Positions 25,224 to 36,094 of a DNA stretch of 64,000 nucleotides are shown here, piece after piece. The notes beneath the pieces are model-generated. The model saw nothing but the letters and a program-made list of their open reading frames with translations. It made no database searches and was not told where the DNA came from. Position 1 is the stretch's first letter, and every line of letters begins with the position of its first letter. The stretch lies in assembly GCA_050251635.1 (NCBI GenBank), contig JBFWML010000008.1, forward strand, positions 1 through 64,000, written 5' to 3'. A program made the translations under genes and the position numbers. This DNA is from JBFWML01 sp050251635 (GTDB taxonomy: Bacteria > Campylobacterota > Campylobacteria > Campylobacterales > SZUA-545).

Positions 25224-25768
25224 AGTTTATACAAGCGCTCCTGCCGGTTTTGTGGGTTGCCGTGATGGCTTCGGCCAATACGCCCGATCGGGTCATTTCG
25301 CTCTATCATCAGGGCGATTTTCGCACCGCCTGCCTGGAGGGCGCGCGGATTTTGCGCGACAGCCGGGACGATGAAACCTTTGTCAACGCCTACGGCATCG
25401 CCTGTCTCAAAAGCGACTTTATCGATCTGGCCGTTCCTGCGGTGATGTATCTGCGCTCCACCCCCGGCGCACGGCAAAACGCCAACTATATTTTGACGGT
25501 GGTGCTGCAAAAGAAGATGCTCTACCACGCGCTGGCGGACAATGTGGATATCCGCAACGCCTATCTGCCCGATACGCCCCATGTGCTTTCCAAGGTGTAC
25601 AACACCTTTGCCAAGGGCAACTTCACCGAAACATCTCAGGGGGTTTACGAGATGCGAATCAACGATCGGCGCGTAACGCTCGATTCGTTGCACGACGGCG
25701 GCCACTTTAAGATCCGCATCCGGCAGTATGACAACGGACGGATTATCGACGAACATCTGTATTGGTAG
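25220..25768 (+). CDS. Secreted protein of unknown function inside pilus operon
   Basis: This 182-residue protein has a signal peptide (MKFIQALLPVLWVAVMASA). Residues 25-75 look like sel1/TPR helices (GDFRTACLEGARILRDSRDD), and the C-terminal part is beta-rich (RINDRRVTLDSLHDGGHFKI). It starts with GTG overlapping the mshN stop. Known MSHA operons have no gene between mshN and mshE as I recall, so this may be a lineage-specific component. I do not recognise it. Confidence 0.72.
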   Translation: MKFIQALLPVLWVAVMASANTPDRVISLYHQGDFRTACLEGARILRDSRDDETFVNAYGIACLKSDFIDLAVPAVMYLRSTPGARQNANYILTVVLQKKMLYHALADNVDIRNAYLPDTPHVLSKVYNTFAKGNFTETSQGVYEMRINDRRVTLDSLHDGGHFKIRIRQYDNGRIIDEHLYW

Positions 25769-25771
25769 GGC

Positions 25772-27460
25772 ATGTTACAAAAAAAGATCAGACTGGGGGA
25801 TATGCTCGTCGAGGCGGGCCTGATCACAAAAGAGCAGCTTGAGGAGGCGATCGTCGTTCAAAGGGGCGATCCGGCGGGGCGTAAGCTCGGTCAGGTAATC
25901 GCCGACAACGGACTGGTGCCCGAAGAGACCATTCTAAGAATGCTGGCCGATCAGCTCAAGGTGACCTATCTTGAGCCCGGCACCTTCGACGGCGACATGA
26001 AGCTGGCCGGACGGCTGCGGGCCGATACGCTCAAGCGCTGTATGGCCGTGCCCGTGCGGGAGGAGAAGGAGGGCTATCTAATCGCCTTTGCCGATCCGCT
26101 GGATTTGGGGGCGCAGGATACGATTCAGCGCGCGCTTTCGGATAAGCCGCTGTTGATGGCCATCACCGCTCAGTCGGAGGTGACCAAAATCATCGCCCGC
26201 TTAGAAACCCAAGAGGGGCTTAAGGAGACGCTGACCGACGTGCGCCGCGAGATGCAGGCGGGCGAGGCGCGGGTCTTAAAAAGCGGCGAGAAGGACGAAT
26301 CGGCCATTATGCGGCTGATCGAGATTATCTTCACCACCGCCGTCACCCGCAAGGCCAGCGACATCCATATCGAGCCGGCGGCCACCGATTGTCAGGTGCG
26401 CGCTCGGATCGACGGTTTTTTAACCGAACTGTTTGTGTTCGATCCCGACATCTATCCGCCGCTTTCGAGCCGCATTAAACTGCTGGGCGATTTGGACATC
26501 GGCGAGCGGCGCAAGCCCCAGGACGGCCGTTTTAGCTTTTCCGTGCGCGGCACCGAATACGATTTTCGTCTCTCCACCCTCCCCGTCAGCGGCGGCGAGT
26601 CGATCGTCATGCGGATTTTGGATAAGTCCAAGGCGCTGATCCGCCTGGGCGAACTGGGCCTGACCGAAAAAAATCTCGCCCGCTTTAAAAAGGCGATGCA
26701 CACCCCCTACGGCATCGTCTTCGTCACCGGCCCCACCGGCAGCGGTAAGACAACGACGCTCTATGCGGCATTGAACGAGATTAAAAGCATCGAACACAAG
26801 ATTATCACCGTCGAAGACCCCATCGAATACCGCATGACGCTGCTGCAGCAGGTGCAGGTACACGAAAAGGCGGGGCTGACCTTTGCCGCCGCTTTGCGTT
26901 CAATTCTGCGTCAGGACCCCGATATTATCATGGTGGGCGAGTCGCGCGACAAGGAGACCATCTCCATCGCCATTCAGGCGGCGCTAACGGGCCACTTGGT
27001 GTTTACCACCCTGCATACCAATGACGCCATCAGCGCGGTGACCCGCGTGATGGATATGGGGGTTGAACCCTTCTTGGTGGCTTCGTCGGTGGTGGCGATT
27101 CAGGCGCAGCGGTTGGTGCGGCGGGTTTGTCCGCACTGCAAGCAGCCGGTTACCTATCCGGCCGAGCTGGTCGGACGGCTGACGCCCCATCTGCCCGCCG
27201 GAGCGCAGAACCTTGAGTTTTTTAAGGGAACGGGGTGCAAAAAGTGCGGCAACAGCGGCTATCTGGGACGGACGATGATCACCGAGGTGCTTGAAATCGG
27301 CGAATCCCTTGCGGAGCTGATCGTGCGCGGCGCGAGCCGGGCGCAGATGCTCGAAGCGGCCAAAAAAGAGGGTTTTGAAGAGATGTTTACCGACGGTCTT
27401 CGTAAAATTGCAGCGGGAGAAACCACCCTCGAAGAGGTGATGCGCGTGGCCAAACTATGA
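25772..27460 (+). CDS. mshE: Pilus extension ATPase MshE (GspE/PilB family) with c-di-GMP-binding domain
   Basis: This 562-residue ATPase powers pilus assembly. The N-terminus carries the duplicated MshEN motif: RLGDMLVEAGLITKEQLEEA at 7-26 ending Q30, and LGQVIADNGLVPEETILRML at 39-58 ending Q61, which binds c-di-GMP in the founding member. The catalytic part has Walker A GPTGSGKT at 320-327, Asp and His boxes (VEDPIEY; LTGHLVFTTLHTND) and paired zinc CxxC motifs (CPHC, CKKC). A REC-GGDEF gene overlaps its stop by ATGA. Confidence 0.94.
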   Translation: MLQKKIRLGDMLVEAGLITKEQLEEAIVVQRGDPAGRKLGQVIADNGLVPEETILRMLADQLKVTYLEPGTFDGDMKLAGRLRADTLKRCMAVPVREEKEGYLIAFADPLDLGAQDTIQRALSDKPLLMAITAQSEVTKIIARLETQEGLKETLTDVRREMQAGEARVLKSGEKDESAIMRLIEIIFTTAVTRKASDIHIEPAATDCQVRARIDGFLTELFVFDPDIYPPLSSRIKLLGDLDIGERRKPQDGRFSFSVRGTEYDFRLSTLPVSGGESIVMRILDKSKALIRLGELGLTEKNLARFKKAMHTPYGIVFVTGPTGSGKTTTLYAALNEIKSIEHKIITVEDPIEYRMTLLQQVQVHEKAGLTFAAALRSILRQDPDIIMVGESRDKETISIAIQAALTGHLVFTTLHTNDAISAVTRVMDMGVEPFLVASSVVAIQAQRLVRRVCPHCKQPVTYPAELVGRLTPHLPAGAQNLEFFKGTGCKKCGNSGYLGRTMITEVLEIGESLAELIVRGASRAQMLEAAKKEGFEEMFTDGLRKIAAGETTLEEVMRVAKL

Positions 27461-28749
27461 ACGCAGCGGCCGAGAGCCTGACGCATCTTAAGGTTCTCTA
27501 CGTCGAAGACGAGCCGCTTATCCGCGAAGCGTTGGGCCGTTTTCTGCGCCGCCGCGTCGGCGTGCTGCATGAGGCAGGCAACGGAGAGGCGGGGCTTGAG
27601 CTATTCGTTCAGCACCGTCCCGATCTTGTGATTACCGATATCCGTATGCCCAAGATGGACGGCTTGGAGATGTCCGAAAAGATCCGTGAGCTTGACCGTG
27701 AAGTGCCCATTGTCATTACCACCGCCTTTAACGACGAGGCCTATTTTATCCGCGCCATCGACATCGGCATCGACAAGTTCCTGAAAAAGCCGATCGAAAA
27801 CGCGCAGCTGCTTGATGCCTTGGTTAAAGTAGGCCGCCTGACGCTTCAGCAGCGGCAGCTTGAGGACAAAAACCGCCTGATTAACCTGATCTTGGACAAC
27901 ATCTCCGAACTGGTGATGATCTACCGCCAAGAGGAGATTCTCTTTCTGAACAACGCCTTTTTGAACTTTGCGGGAGTGCCCGATGTGGAGGCCTTCAAGG
28001 CCCACAAATGTCTAGAACCGCTGCTGGTGCCCAAGGAGGACTCCTTTTACAAGGACCGCCGTTTTCTAGATTGGATCGAAGATGTGCTGCAGACGCAAAA
28101 ACAGGAGTTTATCGTCCATATGCACTCGCCCAACGAGCGGCGCAGCGAAGCGGGCGCCTATATTATCCGCGCCGCGCCGATTTCTGAGAGCGAAGGGGTT
28201 TTGGTCACCTTTATCGACGTCACCTCCCTGGAGCACGAAAAGGAGCGCATCAACAAGCTGGCTATCACCGATTCGCTCACGGAGATTTTCAACCGCAAGA
28301 AATTCAACGACGAACTCGAACGGGAACTTGAGCGCAGCCTCCACTACCGCCAACATCTCAGCCTGATTATTTTCGATATCGATCACTTCAAGCGGGTTAA
28401 CGACGAGTTCGGTCACCCGGTGGGGGATGTGGTGCTGCAGGAGATTAGCCGCGTGGTGCGTCACGGCATCCGCCGGAGCGACGTTTTCGCCCGTTACGGC
28501 GGCGAGGAGTTTGTCGTTTTGCTGCCCGAAAACGATCTCAACGGCGCGGCAGCGCTGGCGGAAAAGCTGCGCAGCACCATCGAACACCACACCTTTGACG
28601 GCGTAGGGCAGGTCACCTGCAGTTTCGGCGTGGTCCAGCTGGAAGAGAACGAGGAGGCCGACAGCTTTATCAAGCGGGCCGACGAAGCGCTTTACCGGGC
28701 CAAAAACAGCGGACGCAACTGCGTCGCGCTCAGCCACAAAGGAGTCTAG
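27457..28749 (+). CDS. Response regulator diguanylate cyclase (REC-PAS-GGDEF)
   Basis: This 430-residue protein begins with a receiver domain (E17-D18, phosphoacceptor D61 in ITDIRMPKMDG, K111). A PAS-like domain (about 140-258) and a GGDEF domain follow. GGEEF is at 348-352 with an intact I-site R339-R-S-D342. It should make c-di-GMP under phosphorelay control. Its ATGA overlap with mshE, whose product has a c-di-GMP-binding motif, suggests that it supplies the signal locally. The Nudix gene starts at the very next base after its stop. Confidence 0.93.
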   Translation: MNAAAESLTHLKVLYVEDEPLIREALGRFLRRRVGVLHEAGNGEAGLELFVQHRPDLVITDIRMPKMDGLEMSEKIRELDREVPIVITTAFNDEAYFIRAIDIGIDKFLKKPIENAQLLDALVKVGRLTLQQRQLEDKNRLINLILDNISELVMIYRQEEILFLNNAFLNFAGVPDVEAFKAHKCLEPLLVPKEDSFYKDRRFLDWIEDVLQTQKQEFIVHMHSPNERRSEAGAYIIRAAPISESEGVLVTFIDVTSLEHEKERINKLAITDSLTEIFNRKKFNDELERELERSLHYRQHLSLIIFDIDHFKRVNDEFGHPVGDVVLQEISRVVRHGIRRSDVFARYGGEEFVVLLPENDLNGAAALAEKLRSTIEHHTFDGVGQVTCSFGVVQLEENEEADSFIKRADEALYRAKNSGRNCVALSHKGV

Positions 28750-29169
28750 ATGGCCATTGTGACCCCCTTTTTAGCTGTGGACGGCGTGATCGAACTGTTT
28801 GACGGACCGCATCTAAAGGGGGTGGTTTTGATCAAGCGCAAAAATCCCCCCTTCGGCTGGGCGCTGCCCGGCGGTTTCGTGGATGTGGGCGAAACGGTCG
28901 AAGCGGCTTTGGCGCGTGAAATGAAAGAAGAAACCTCTCTGGAGGTGACGCGCCACGAGCTGATCGGCGTCTATTCCGATCCGGCCCGCGACGCGCGTTT
29001 TCATACCGTCAGTCTGGTTTACCGCTGCAGCGCCGCCGGCACGCCCGTGGGGGCGGATGACGCCAAGGAGGCCCGCGTTTATGCCCTAAACGAGCTGGGC
29101 GGTTTAGAACTGGCCTTTGATCACAAGCAGATTCTTCAAGACTACCTCAAAAAGTACCACGCCCTATGA
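28750..29169 (+). CDS. Nudix hydrolase
   Basis: This 139-residue protein has a Nudix box running from G42: G-x5-E48-x7-R56-E57-M-K-E60-E61, which holds the metal-binding glutamates; the final glycine is replaced by S63. Such enzymes hydrolyse nucleoside diphosphate derivatives. The stop overlaps nadE by ATGA, which hints at NAD or ADP-ribose related substrates, but the specificity cannot be read from the sequence. Confidence 0.9.
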   Translation: MAIVTPFLAVDGVIELFDGPHLKGVVLIKRKNPPFGWALPGGFVDVGETVEAALAREMKEETSLEVTRHELIGVYSDPARDARFHTVSLVYRCSAAGTPVGADDAKEARVYALNELGGLELAFDHKQILQDYLKKYHAL

Positions 29170-30881
29170 AACGTTTTCGCATCGCGCTGGCGCAGATCAA
29201 TACAACTGTCGGCGATATTGCGGGTAATACCGCCAAGATTCTTGAGCAGATCGCCGCAGCCAAAGCCGCCGCAGCGGATATGGTGGTTTTTCCCGAGCTG
29301 GCCGTGACGGGTTACCCGCCCGAAGACCTGCTTTATAAACCGGGCTTTATCGCCAGAAATCAGCAGGCGCTCGAAGCGATCGCCGCACAGACGCGGGGCA
29401 TTGTGGCGGTGGTGGGTTTTGTGGAGCGCCAGGAGGATATTTACAACGCCGCGGCAGTGATCGAAGAGGGTGCGATTGTTGGCGTTTACCGCAAGCACCA
29501 TCTGCCCAATTACGGGGTTTTTGACGAAGAGCGCTATTTCCAGCGCGGACACGAAACGCTCCTGCTGGAGCTGGACGGCTACAAGGTGGGCGTTGCGGTG
29601 TGTGAGGATTTGTGGTTTCCCGAAGGGCCGCTGCACCACGCGGCGATTTTGGGGGCGGAGGCGGTGGTGGTGCTGAACGCTTCGCCCTTTAGCGCGGGCA
29701 AAGTACAGGCAAGACGGGAGATGCTGCTCACCCGCGCGCGCGATTCGCGCTGCGCGATCGCCTATGTCAACCAGGTGGGCGGTCAGGATGAGCTGGTTTT
29801 TGACGGGCGCAGCATGGTGATCGACGCGCAGGGTCGCGTGCTGGCCAAAGCCGCCCCCTTTGCGGAGCAGCTCCTATTGTGCGATCTGGACATGGAGGAG
29901 ATCTTCCGCCTGCAGCTTAAGGATGCGCGGCTCAAAACCCTGCGATCGCGCACCGGTGGCGCCGCAGCGACCACGCTTAAGCTGGCCCGGCGTCTGCCCA
30001 AACGGCCGTTGATGCCCCGCGAGGCGGTCAGCTTTGTGCAGGGACCCGAAAATGTCTATAACGCGCTGAAGCTGGGGCTTAAGGACTACATCCGCAAAAA
30101 CGGCTTTGACACGGTAGTGCTGGGTTTAAGCGGCGGAGTCGATAGCGCGCTGGTGGCCACAATTGCCGCCGATGCGCTCGGGGCGGATAAGGTGGTCGGC
30201 GTTTTGATGCCGTCGCCCTATAGCTCATCCGGCAGTATCGATGATTCCGTAGCGCTGGCCGAAAATATCGGTATCCGCACGCTCAATATTCCCATCGAAC
30301 CGATGATGAAAAGTTACGGCGCGGCGCTGGAACCGCACTTTGCGGGGCGCGCCACCGACGCCACCGAGGAGAACCTGCAAGCGCGCATCCGGGGCATGCT
30401 TTTGATGGCGCTGAGCAATAAGTTTGGCTGGATTGTGGTGGCCACGGGGAACAAGAGCGAAATGAGCGTCGGTTACGCGACGCTTTATGGCGATATGGTC
30501 GGCGGCTTTGCCTTGATTAAAGACGTGCTCAAAACCACCGTGTATGAGCTGTGCCGATGGCGCAACGAGCAGGGCCGCGCCATCCCGGAAAATATCCTGA
30601 CCAAAGCCCCCAGCGCCGAGCTGCGCCCCGGCCAAACCGATCAAGACGAACTGCCCGCCTACGAGGTGCTCGATCAGATTATCCGCTGCTATATCGAGGA
30701 CGACCTCAGCATCGACGAGATCGACGCGCTGGGCATCGATCCGGCGGCGACGCGCAAGGTGGTGCGGCTGATTAACCAGAACGAATACAAGCGCCACCAG
30801 GCCCCCGTGGGTATCAAAATCACCGAACGGGCCTTTGGCCGCGATCGGCGCATGCCTATCACCCACCGTTTTAAAGAGTAG
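29166..30881 (+). CDS. nadE: Glutamine-dependent NAD+ synthase
   Basis: This 571-residue protein completes NAD+ synthesis from deamido-NAD+. The N-terminal glutamine amidase (nitrilase fold) has the triad E44, K110, C146; the C-terminal synthetase has the ATP pyrophosphatase loop SGGVDS at 322-327. Many Campylobacter relatives have a short ammonia-dependent enzyme, so the long form is of note. It is convergent with nth, whose stop follows immediately. Confidence 0.96.
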   Translation: MKRFRIALAQINTTVGDIAGNTAKILEQIAAAKAAAADMVVFPELAVTGYPPEDLLYKPGFIARNQQALEAIAAQTRGIVAVVGFVERQEDIYNAAAVIEEGAIVGVYRKHHLPNYGVFDEERYFQRGHETLLLELDGYKVGVAVCEDLWFPEGPLHHAAILGAEAVVVLNASPFSAGKVQARREMLLTRARDSRCAIAYVNQVGGQDELVFDGRSMVIDAQGRVLAKAAPFAEQLLLCDLDMEEIFRLQLKDARLKTLRSRTGGAAATTLKLARRLPKRPLMPREAVSFVQGPENVYNALKLGLKDYIRKNGFDTVVLGLSGGVDSALVATIAADALGADKVVGVLMPSPYSSSGSIDDSVALAENIGIRTLNIPIEPMMKSYGAALEPHFAGRATDATEENLQARIRGMLLMALSNKFGWIVVATGNKSEMSVGYATLYGDMVGGFALIKDVLKTTVYELCRWRNEQGRAIPENILTKAPSAELRPGQTDQDELPAYEVLDQIIRCYIEDDLSIDEIDALGIDPAATRKVVRLINQNEYKRHQAPVGIKITERAFGRDRRMPITHRFKE

Positions 30882-31538
30882 TTACCGGCTCTTTTTGACG
30901 CCCTTGCGTTCGCACAGGTGCGCGACGGGGCATTGGCTGCAAAAGGGCGAAACCGGTTTGCAGAGGGTTTGACCGAAGGCGACGAGCAGATCGTTAATGC
31001 CGTTCCAGCGATCGACGGGGATTTTTTTGCGTAGCGCCATTTCGGTCTCTTCGGGGGTTTTTGTGCGCACAAAACCCAGCCGGTTGGAGATGCGGTGGAC
31101 GTGCACATCGACGCAGATGGCGGGTTTGTTAAATCCCAGCGCCACCACCAGATTGGCGGTTTTGCGGCCTACGCCTTTGAAGGTCATCAGCGTATCGAGG
31201 TCATCGGGGACCCGGCCCGCGAACTCGTCGATCAGGCGGCGGCAGATTTGTAGAATCTGAGCGGCTTTATTGCGGTAAAAACCCACGGGAAAAATGGCCC
31301 GCTCGATCGTCTCCTGCGAAAGCGCGTTCATCGCCTGGGGGGTGTCGGCCAGCTCAAAGAGCCGACCTGAGGCGGCGGCGGTTGTTTCGTCTTTGGTGCG
31401 CAGGCTGAGAATGGTTGAGATCAGCACCCGGAAGGGGTCATTGCTGTGGTGCGCGATCAGCGTTACAACGGGCGCGTTCCATTTGGGGTATTCGCCGGAT
31501 AAAATCTCCAAAACCGCCAGGTAGCCCTCTAGCCTCAT
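30882..31538 (-). CDS. nth: Endonuclease III
   Basis: This 218-residue base-excision-repair glycosylase/AP lyase removes oxidised pyrimidines. It has the helix-hairpin-helix with K126 (KGVGRKTANLV), catalytic D144 (VDVHVHR) and the 4Fe-4S ligands C193-x6-C200-x2-C203-x5-C209. I place the start at 31538, where ATG overlaps the stop of the upstream kinase gene (ATGA) behind GGAGG; an earlier in-frame start would lie inside the kinase. Confidence 0.95.
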   Translation of the reverse strand: MRLEGYLAVLEILSGEYPKWNAPVVTLIAHHSNDPFRVLISTILSLRTKDETTAAASGRLFELADTPQAMNALSQETIERAIFPVGFYRNKAAQILQICRRLIDEFAGRVPDDLDTLMTFKGVGRKTANLVVALGFNKPAICVDVHVHRISNRLGFVRTKTPEETEMALRKKIPVDRWNGINDLLVAFGQTLCKPVSPFCSQCPVAHLCERKGVKKSR

Positions 31539-33673
31539 GCCGCCTCCAAAGGCAGGCGAATGCACAGCCGCGCGCCTTCGCCGGTATTTTCGGCGTTGAT
31601 GGCGCCGCGCATATTCTGTTCGACAATCATCTTGGCCATATACAGGCCGATTCCGCTGCCTTTGCCCTCCTCCTTGGTGGAGAAGTAGGGCTCAAAAATC
31701 CGCTCCAGCAGGTGTTCGGGGATACCGCCGCCGTTGTCCTCCACGCACAAAACGGCCCACGCTTCCTGAAGGCTCAGGCTGATATGAATGCGCCGGCCCG
31801 TCTCACGGTGGGTATCGAGAGCGTCTTTGGCGTTGCTGAGCAGATTTAAGAGCGCCTGACCCAGTTCGTTTTCGTACCCTTTGACAACTGCGGGCGCATC
31901 GCTTAAGTCGGCGATCAGGTCGATATTGTGCGCCTGAAGCTGCGCGCCCACCAATGAAAGGCTGTGCTCCACCACCGATCTGAGATCAAATACCCGCTCG
32001 AACTTGTCCGGTTTGAAGAAGTTTCTAAAGTCGTTGATGGTCTGGCTCATAAAGCGAATCTGGCGCATCGATTTTTCGATGGTTTCATGCAGATACCCGT
32101 CATTGAGCTCTCCGTGCCGCCACGCATCTTCGATGTCCTGCACGTAAAGTCCCAGCGAGTTCAGGGGTTGACGCCACTGATGGGCGATGGCACCGATCAT
32201 TTCGCCCATGGCGGCCATTTTGGATTGCTGGATCAAAAGCTTCTCCTGCTCGCGCTTTTTGTCCTCCAGCTCCATGCGTTTGCCGACCTCGTAATAGACC
32301 CGCTCCTCCAGCGTGCGGCTAAGCGCCTCCTGCGCCCGCTCGAACTCCTTGCGTTTGGAAATATCGCTGATGGCGCCGATCATGCGCCATTCGCCCCCTT
32401 GGGTTTCAAAAAACGCGCCGTGCTCTTCGGCGTCAAAATAGCTGCCGTCCCTGCGCTGCATCCGGTACTCCATATCCATCGAGCCGTTGAAGGTTTGCGC
32501 CTGTTCCCAGATGGCCATTGCGCGGTCGCAGTCATCGGGGTGAATCAGCGCTTCGCGTTCTGAGGGACCAAAACGGGCAAAGGCTTCGGGGGTGTAGCCG
32601 GTGAGTCCTTCGATGGCTCCGGCCCAGATGATTGTTTGGGTTTGGGGGCGGTATTCGTAGATGAGCTGCCCGGTTTTTTCCGCCGCCAGTCTAAAGCGCG
32701 TTTCGCTTTGCTCCAGGGCGATTTTGTGCCGATCGGCTGCTTCGTTTTTTTCCAGTTGCAGGCGGATCAGCCGGTTGGAAAAGAGCCAGCCCGCCAGCGA
32801 GATAAGCAGCCAAAACAGCCCCAGCTGCAACGCCGAGGGGAGCCAGCTTTTAAGCACATAGTCCATTCGGACGGTGCTGGCGACGCTCAAGTCGGGGTAG
32901 TTTTCCAGCGATCGCAGCGTGGCAAACCGCTTAAAACCGTCCACCGCTTCGGGCAGAATCACGGTTTTGGGGGCTTGCAGCGGCAGCGTGAGGTTTTTCA
33001 CGGAGGGCGCGCTTTGTCCGATGACCTCCGCCCCCGCATCGGGTGCGCGGATAATAAAACGGCCCTGCGGCCCGTAAAGCAGCCCGACGGAGACCTCCGG
33101 CGTATTGAGCAAGGTGGCGTACTCCCTTTGCAGCGCTTCGCGATCGATAATCGCCACGGCAACCCCCTCAAGCTCGCCCTGCGCCGTCCTAAAGGCGCGG
33201 CTGAGGCTGAAAAACCACCGCCCCGCGTGGACTTTAGAGGGCTGGGGTTTGCCGATGTAGATTGTTGAGCCGGGGTTTTGGGCATGAAAGCGGAAATAGT
33301 CCCGATCGCGCACATCCGGCGGCGTGCCGCTTCCGGTCCAGAGCATAATCTCGCCTTGGGCGTTTAAGATCAGCAGATCCATCGCGTGGGGGAGGGCCTC
33401 TTTTTGGACATCGAGCAGGCTTTGAAAAGCATTCATCGAGATTTTGCGCTGCATCCAGTGGTGCATGGCGCGGGTCATAAAGCGATCAAGGTCGCCCATG
33501 AGGTGATCGGTGAGGGTGGCGTAGGTGTAGGCCAGATTGCCCGTGAGCGTCGCCGCTTCGGCCAGTTTTTGGCGGTGGGAGAGCCAGATGTTCAAGCCAA
33601 ACCCCGCCGCCAGAAGGCACGAAAGGGTTAACCAGACAATCAAGCGCCTCCGCAAAAGACCGGATTTTGACAC
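31535..33673 (-). CDS. Membrane sensor histidine kinase (Cache-PAS-HisKA)
   Basis: This 712-residue kinase has membrane helices at about 10-31 and 277-299 enclosing a periplasmic double-Cache-like domain (DRDYFRFH, GRWFFSLSRAF). A PAS domain with PAC follows (about 320-442), then a coiled coil and the H-box GEMIGAIAHQWRQPLN with H498. The ATP-binding domain has DNGGGIPE and GSGIGLYMAK. GTG at 33673 follows AAAGGGGG. No response regulator is adjacent. The nth gene is translationally coupled behind it. Confidence 0.9.
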   Translation of the reverse strand: MSKSGLLRRRLIVWLTLSCLLAAGFGLNIWLSHRQKLAEAATLTGNLAYTYATLTDHLMGDLDRFMTRAMHHWMQRKISMNAFQSLLDVQKEALPHAMDLLILNAQGEIMLWTGSGTPPDVRDRDYFRFHAQNPGSTIYIGKPQPSKVHAGRWFFSLSRAFRTAQGELEGVAVAIIDREALQREYATLLNTPEVSVGLLYGPQGRFIIRAPDAGAEVIGQSAPSVKNLTLPLQAPKTVILPEAVDGFKRFATLRSLENYPDLSVASTVRMDYVLKSWLPSALQLGLFWLLISLAGWLFSNRLIRLQLEKNEAADRHKIALEQSETRFRLAAEKTGQLIYEYRPQTQTIIWAGAIEGLTGYTPEAFARFGPSEREALIHPDDCDRAMAIWEQAQTFNGSMDMEYRMQRRDGSYFDAEEHGAFFETQGGEWRMIGAISDISKRKEFERAQEALSRTLEERVYYEVGKRMELEDKKREQEKLLIQQSKMAAMGEMIGAIAHQWRQPLNSLGLYVQDIEDAWRHGELNDGYLHETIEKSMRQIRFMSQTINDFRNFFKPDKFERVFDLRSVVEHSLSLVGAQLQAHNIDLIADLSDAPAVVKGYENELGQALLNLLSNAKDALDTHRETGRRIHISLSLQEAWAVLCVEDNGGGIPEHLLERIFEPYFSTKEEGKGSGIGLYMAKMIVEQNMRGAINAENTGEGARLCIRLPLEAA

Positions 33674-33723
33674 CGTGCCGCCCCCTTTGAAGAATCCTCA
33701 ATTCTAGCTAAACCCCCCTGTGC

Positions 33724-33729
33724 GATAAT
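33724..33729 (+). promoter_or_regulatory. Candidate -10 box for uvrB
   Basis: GATAAT lies 24 bases before the TTG start at 33754. Confidence 0.35.
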
Positions 33730-33753
33730 GAAGACTTTTGCAAAGGAACCCCA

Positions 33754-35732
<1,979 letters not shown>

Positions 35733-35733
<1 letters not shown>

Positions 35734-36080
35734 TGCGACTGTTTGCCCTGATGATTGCCGGATTGCTCCTGATCGGCTGCAATGAAAAACCGGCGGAGAA
35801 ACCCGTTGCCGCCCAAAGCGCCGATGTCAAAGACCTTGTCAGCGCCATTTATGCGGGCAGTTTGCCCAAGGCCGCCGAGGCGATCGCGCGCGGCGCGGAT
35901 GTGAACGGCCGCTGCAAGCTGGGCTGGACGCCGCTGATGCACGCAGGCTTTAGCGGAAATCTGGAGATGGTCAAACTGTTGGTGGAAAAGGGCGCAATTG
36001 TTGACAAAGAGGCAATTGAACGCGCCGAAGACCGGGGCAATGGCGCGGTCATTGAGTATTTGAAAGCCCGGCAGCCGTAG
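35733..36080 (+). CDS. Ankyrin-repeat lipoprotein
   Basis: This 115-residue protein has a lipoprotein signal ending LLLIGC, followed by two to three ankyrin repeats (DLVSAIYAGSLPKAAEAIARGADV; LGWTPLMHAGFSGNLEMVKLL). It is presumably periplasmic and binds protein. Its start overlaps the uvrB stop, which implies co-translation but no obvious functional link. Confidence 0.85.
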
Positions 36081-36094
36081 CCGCCGGAGGAAAC

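Noticed and set aside
30873..30894. Possible bidirectional terminator between nadE and nth
   Set aside because: AAAGAG/CTCTTT gives only a six-base weak stem with a ten-base loop, inside the ends of both coding regions.
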